Of a stretch of 33,788 nucleotides of DNA, positions 30,927-33,788 are shown piece by piece. A program made the translations under genes and the position numbers. Under the pieces are notes generated by a model. That model worked only from the letters and a program-made list of their open reading frames with translations. It was not told the origin of the DNA and ran no database searches. Source of the stretch: Microseira wollei NIES-4236. Lineage in GTDB: Bacteria > Cyanobacteriota > Cyanobacteriia > Cyanobacteriales > Aerosakkonemataceae. The stretch is from the NCBI RefSeq assembly GCF_020521235.1, contig NZ_BLAY01000112.1:1-33788 (forward strand). Direction: 5' to 3'. Within the stretch, counting starts at the first letter, position 1; each line of letters starts with the position of its first letter.

Positions 30927-32111
30927 ATGCTGCAAGAAGAAAAAGTCTTACAGGGACGCTATCAAATCAAACAAAAATTAGGCCAAAATGCTGGACGGCA
31001 AACCTGGCTAGCTGAAGATTTACAAAGTGAAAACCGCGAGAAAGTCATTGTAAAACTGCTAGCATTTGGTGGGGAAGTACAGTGGGATGACCTCAAATTA
31101 TTTGAACGGGAATCACAGGTTCTTAAACAACTTAACCACGAGCGAATACCTAAATATCGGGATTACTTCTCGGTTGATGACCGCACGCTTTGGTTTGGGT
31201 TAGTGCAAGAATATATACCTGGACATTCGCTGAAGGAATTGCTGGCTGAAGGTAAACATTTCACCGAACAGGATGTCCGCAAAATTGCTAAAGAGGTTCT
31301 GACTATCCTAATTTATTTGCACGAGCTTAATCCACCGCTGTTGCATCGCGATATCAAGCCAGGTAATTTAATTTGGGGTGAAGATAATCGAATTTATTTA
31401 GTTGATTTTGGGGCGGTGCAAGATCGCGCGGTGAAAGAGGGTGTCACGTTTACCGTAGTGGGAACTTATGGTTATGCACCGATGGAACAATTTGGCGGTC
31501 GCTCCGTTCCAGCATCGGATTTATATGCACTGGGAGCAACTTTAATTCATTTAATAACGGGGATTGCACCAGCAGATTTACCCCAGGAAGATTTAAAGAT
31601 TGAATTTCGCGATCGCACCAACGCCAGCCCCGGTTTAGTAAAGTGGATTGGGACCCTCGCAGAACCATCTTTAAAACGACGTTTTAGCACTGCTAAACAA
31701 GCCTTGGAAGCGCTTCATACTGGCAAAAATATCAAAAATTTAACCGTTATTCAGCCGTTAAACCACTCGGTAACGGTAAATAATTCTGGGTGCGGTAATT
31801 TATTTGATGAGTCGATAGCCATCCCCGATGAAATTAAAGGCTGGAATTGGGGAGCATTTTTAATGCCTTGGTTGTGGCCTTTTACTAATAAAGTGTGGAT
31901 TGGACTTTTATGTTTGATGCCCTATGTAGGTTGGATTATGGGATTTGTACTTGGTGCTAAAGGCAACGAATGGGCTTGGAAAAGTAGAAAGTGGCGCAGT
32001 ATTGAACAGTTTAAAGCCCATCAAAGAGGTTGGGCGATCGCAGGACTGTTTATTGGCATCCCGACGGCTTGGATCTATATAGCAATCATCACATTTATGC
32101 TCCTGGATTAA
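30927..32111 (+). CDS. Membrane-anchored Ser/Thr protein kinase 3
   Basis: 394 residues. Kinase domain with HRDIKPGNL, DFGAVQ and GYAPMEQFGGRSVPASDLYALG. After it, a linker with VTVNNSGCGN and a C-terminal membrane region (WGAFLMPWLWPFTNKVWIG, LCLMPYVGWIMGFVLGAKG, GWAIAGLFIGIPTAWIYIAI) with WGAFLxPWLW reminiscent of small multi-helix membrane domains fused to cyanobacterial kinases. Third and shortest of the kinase trio, again 15 bp after its neighbour, so the three are likely one operon. Confidence 0.9.
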   Translation: MLQEEKVLQGRYQIKQKLGQNAGRQTWLAEDLQSENREKVIVKLLAFGGEVQWDDLKLFERESQVLKQLNHERIPKYRDYFSVDDRTLWFGLVQEYIPGHSLKELLAEGKHFTEQDVRKIAKEVLTILIYLHELNPPLLHRDIKPGNLIWGEDNRIYLVDFGAVQDRAVKEGVTFTVVGTYGYAPMEQFGGRSVPASDLYALGATLIHLITGIAPADLPQEDLKIEFRDRTNASPGLVKWIGTLAEPSLKRRFSTAKQALEALHTGKNIKNLTVIQPLNHSVTVNNSGCGNLFDESIAIPDEIKGWNWGAFLMPWLWPFTNKVWIGLLCLMPYVGWIMGFVLGAKGNEWAWKSRKWRSIEQFKAHQRGWAIAGLFIGIPTAWIYIAIITFMLLD

Positions 32112-32114
32112 ACC

Positions 32115-32441
32115 TTAAGTCAATAGAGCATTTTCCTCTTTCGCTGTCCCTCGAATAGCAGCATTTATTAAAGCCAATAATGCCCCAGTTTGCTCTTGTC
32201 CATTAGTCGCCATCTCGCTATGACATAAGTAAATTTTCTCTCCCGCACGCCCCAATAAATCTCGTAAAATTCGCCGCAATCGTTCTTCATCTCCTATCAA
32301 AGCGTCTTCTTCCGTCCAGAAGCGTTCTACCCTATTTTGCAGAAATAAAGGCGCGCCAAACAGTGTCCCTACCCCGCCACTCTCCCAAAGGGGAGAACCC
32401 GCATCAAGCCAAAATTGCCACTTGTGGAACCTTTTACTAAC
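32115..32441 (-). pseudogene. C-terminal fragment of a larger gene, cut by the 495-bp element
   Basis: An open frame of about 109 codons with no plausible start: it reads RFHKWQFWLDAGSPLWESGG, VGTLFGAPLFLQNRVERFW, then DEERLRRILRDLLGRAGEKI, YLCHSEMATNGQEQTGALL and ends at 32115. The last part looks like the C-terminus of a helicase/nuclease of the UvrD/RecC-like kind, which is a tentative impression. Upstream, the frame meets a TGA inside the terminal arm of the 32435-32929 element. No matching N-terminal part was found beyond the element. Confidence 0.55.
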
Positions 32442-32929
32442 TCAAGTTGCTAGTTACTCGAAAAGAGCCGACAAGAGCAAACAAGACAAATAGAAGCGCA
32501 GCAGACTGACTTCTGCCCCCTCTTGTCGGGGAGATCCTACCCAAAAAGATCATCCAGGAGCTAAAGTTCTCAGGATGCAAACGCTAGTTCAATGAGATAA
32601 ATTTTATACCTATGCCTTTTGGAACGTAAAAGCCAAAATAAAAGTCGTAACTTTCAGTAAAAAACCAGAGAAAGTGACTGCCTGGATGGATTTAGGAAAT
32701 TTTGGTCAATCAGCTCTCCCAGGCTAGCTGCCTCGTCAAAAACTTAAGTAAGCTTAGTCATTAAAGTTACAAAATAAAAAAAATACTTAGATAGCCGCTG
32801 GCGACAGTCTTGGCTGCCCAACCCAAGTTAAGGGAAAGCAGAAGCGGGCAAGAGAAGTTAAAACCCAAGTCCTAACCTTATTTGCCCCCTTCTGCTTTCG
32901 CTTGCGATCGCTAGCAACTTGAGTTAGTA
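32435..32929. mobile_element. 495-bp non-coding element with perfect 19-bp terminal inverted repeats
   Basis: TACTAACTCAAGTTGCTAG at 32435-32453 is the exact reverse complement of 32911-32929. Near each end is another hairpin: CCGACAAGAG/CTCTTGTCGG on the left, and GCAGAAGCGGGCAA/TTGCCCCCTTCTGC on the right. No open frame of useful length exists inside. A lone copy of the arm is at 17382-17400. It may be a MITE-like element or a structured RNA-coding segment; no known RNA family (RNase P, tmRNA, SRP) was recognised. Confidence 0.7.
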
Positions 32930-33054
32930 CCTAGCCGAGTTGGAGAACGTTTGTACTGCTATCTGGCTGAAACCGGCTCCCAGAGCCAAACATACACAAT
33001 AGGCTGCTCGCCTCAAAAAAATTTTTCCAGTTCGTACACAAAAACCGAATAAAT

Positions 33055-33534
33055 CTGTTATGCTTGGAAAGCGTCAAAAAAACGGGAGTCGCTCCTGGGT
33101 TCTACGGGCGCACCGAACCATGACAATAAAATAGTTTGAAAGCCAGACAAGCACTAGCTGTTAAACTGTTGGTTGCATATTATGGTCAGGGCTTTAGCGA
33201 TCGCCAATAGAGAAGATCTCCGTCAAGGAAAGTACGGGTTTACCGAAAGCGATCGCCGCTCTAAACCTGTTAGATTAGAAGCGTGGAAAAATTAGGTTTT
33301 GACACGCTGAACCTAGACTAAACCAATAGTTTGAAAGCCAAGGTGAATAGCTTTTAAGCCATTGGCTTTTTGTAACAGGTAAACCATAAGCAATAGTAAA
33401 AAGGTGCAAAATCAAAAAAAATAAATGTGGTTTTACCCTTGACGATTCACTGGAAACCTGTTAGATTAAAGAAGCGTCGGAAAAAAACAAAGCCAGACGC
33501 AACGAACCTAGAAAAGCCAATAGTTTGAAAGCCA
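33055..33534 (+). promoter_or_regulatory. Triplicated promoter/leader unit before the rRNA operon
   Basis: CTGTTATGCT (33055), CTGTTAGATT (33267) and CTGTTAGATT (33458) each precede, by 57-75 bp, an identical 16-mer AATAGTTTGAAAGCCA at 33130, 33325 and 33519 (spacing 195 and 194 bp). GAAGCGT and a later ACGC or CACGC plus GAACCTAGA also repeat in copies 2 and 3. Successive units are consistent with tandem rRNA promoters and leader segments. The stretch 32930-33054 has no recognised feature. Confidence 0.7.
33439..33467 (+). promoter_or_regulatory. Proximal rRNA promoter
   Basis: TTGACG (33439-33444), 17 bp spacer, TAGATT (33462-33467). It is the best sigma70-type match in the leader and would start transcripts near 33475, about 180 nt before 16S. 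Confidence 0.65.
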
Positions 33535-33571
33535 AAAAAAGCAAGACAATTCAATTAAAAAAGAATGATGA

Positions 33572-33593
33572 GTTTTGGGGGGAACCTCAAAAC
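33572..33593 (+). other. Leader hairpin before 16S rRNA
   Basis: GTTTTGGGG (33572-33580) pairs with CCTCAAAAC (33585-33593) through a GGAA tetraloop, with one G-U pair. It may take part in 16S precursor processing or antitermination. Confidence 0.5.
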
Positions 33594-33656
33594 AAAATCA
33601 AACAATAAGAATCCAAAACTAAAAAGTTTTGGGAGCTACAAACTCTTAATTAATTT

Positions 33657-33788
<132 letters not shown>

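Noticed and set aside
32435-33656. RNase P RNA, tmRNA, SRP RNA or tRNA genes
   Set aside because: None of the diagnostic conserved sequences of these RNAs was found, and no tRNA-like T-arm consensus with cloverleaf was seen in this or the other gene gaps.

Overview
The window is chromosomal DNA from a cyanobacterium, probably a filamentous one with a repeat-rich genome. The evidence is the dense GCGATCGC (HIP1) octamers, two chlorophyll-binding proteins of the IsiA/Pcb family, typical cyanobacterial small proteins and DUF29 genes, heptamer tandem repeats of the AATTAGC/AATTACC type, and a cyanobacterial 16S rRNA 5' end at the right edge. Genus is not decided from this sequence.

Layout. 1-410: tandem repeats and a miniature inverted-repeat element. 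411-3463 (minus): an ABC importer of the iron-chelate/cobalamin type (permease, ATPase, lipoprotein). 3777-6296 (minus): an exported two-domain multicopper oxidase and a lipoprotein vanadium-haloperoxidase-like enzyme. 6403-9080 (minus): a Cys-rich membrane protein and two IsiA/Pcb-type antenna genes, the second interrupted by an in-frame TAA; a sigma70-type promoter and a weak Fur-like box precede the pair. 9731-13219 (plus): threonyl-tRNA synthetase, SufE and a COG0523 metallochaperone GTPase. 13287-20074: three DUF29 genes (one frameshifted), a secreted small protein, methyltransferases (one with an in-frame TGA), an acetyltransferase carrying an in-frame mobile element, a LysR regulator and an alpha/beta-hydrolase-fold protein without its Ser nucleophile. 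20304-21575: two related small putative DNA-binding proteins, each associated with inverted repeats and hairpins, then a conserved small protein. 21961-27833: TPR membrane protein and a secreted partner, Uma2, RsmD, HisH, a C15-peptidase relative and a 444-residue conserved protein. 28116-32111: three tandem Ser/Thr kinases with different C-terminal membrane modules, one fused to a pilin-like domain. 32115-33656: a gene fragment, a 495 bp element with perfect 19 bp inverted ends, and a long rRNA leader with three repeats of about 195 bp. 33657-33788: start of 16S rRNA.

The strongest unusual observations are: (1) a TA-flanked MITE inserted into the GNAT acetyltransferase gene as exactly 38 extra codons, with three related copies elsewhere in the window; (2) the small-protein pair at 20370-21215 with repeated operator-like palindromes, terminators and a shared 15 bp sequence; (3) the in-frame TAA before the last helix of a Pcb protein; (4) the triplicated promoter/leader unit before the rRNA operon; (5) the kinase trio with a kinase-pilin fusion. 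Repeats have entered many gene gaps, including gaps inside apparent operons, so several long N-terminal extensions of open frames are repeat sequence rather than protein and shorter starts are chosen. All family assignments are from motif reading; no database search was run.
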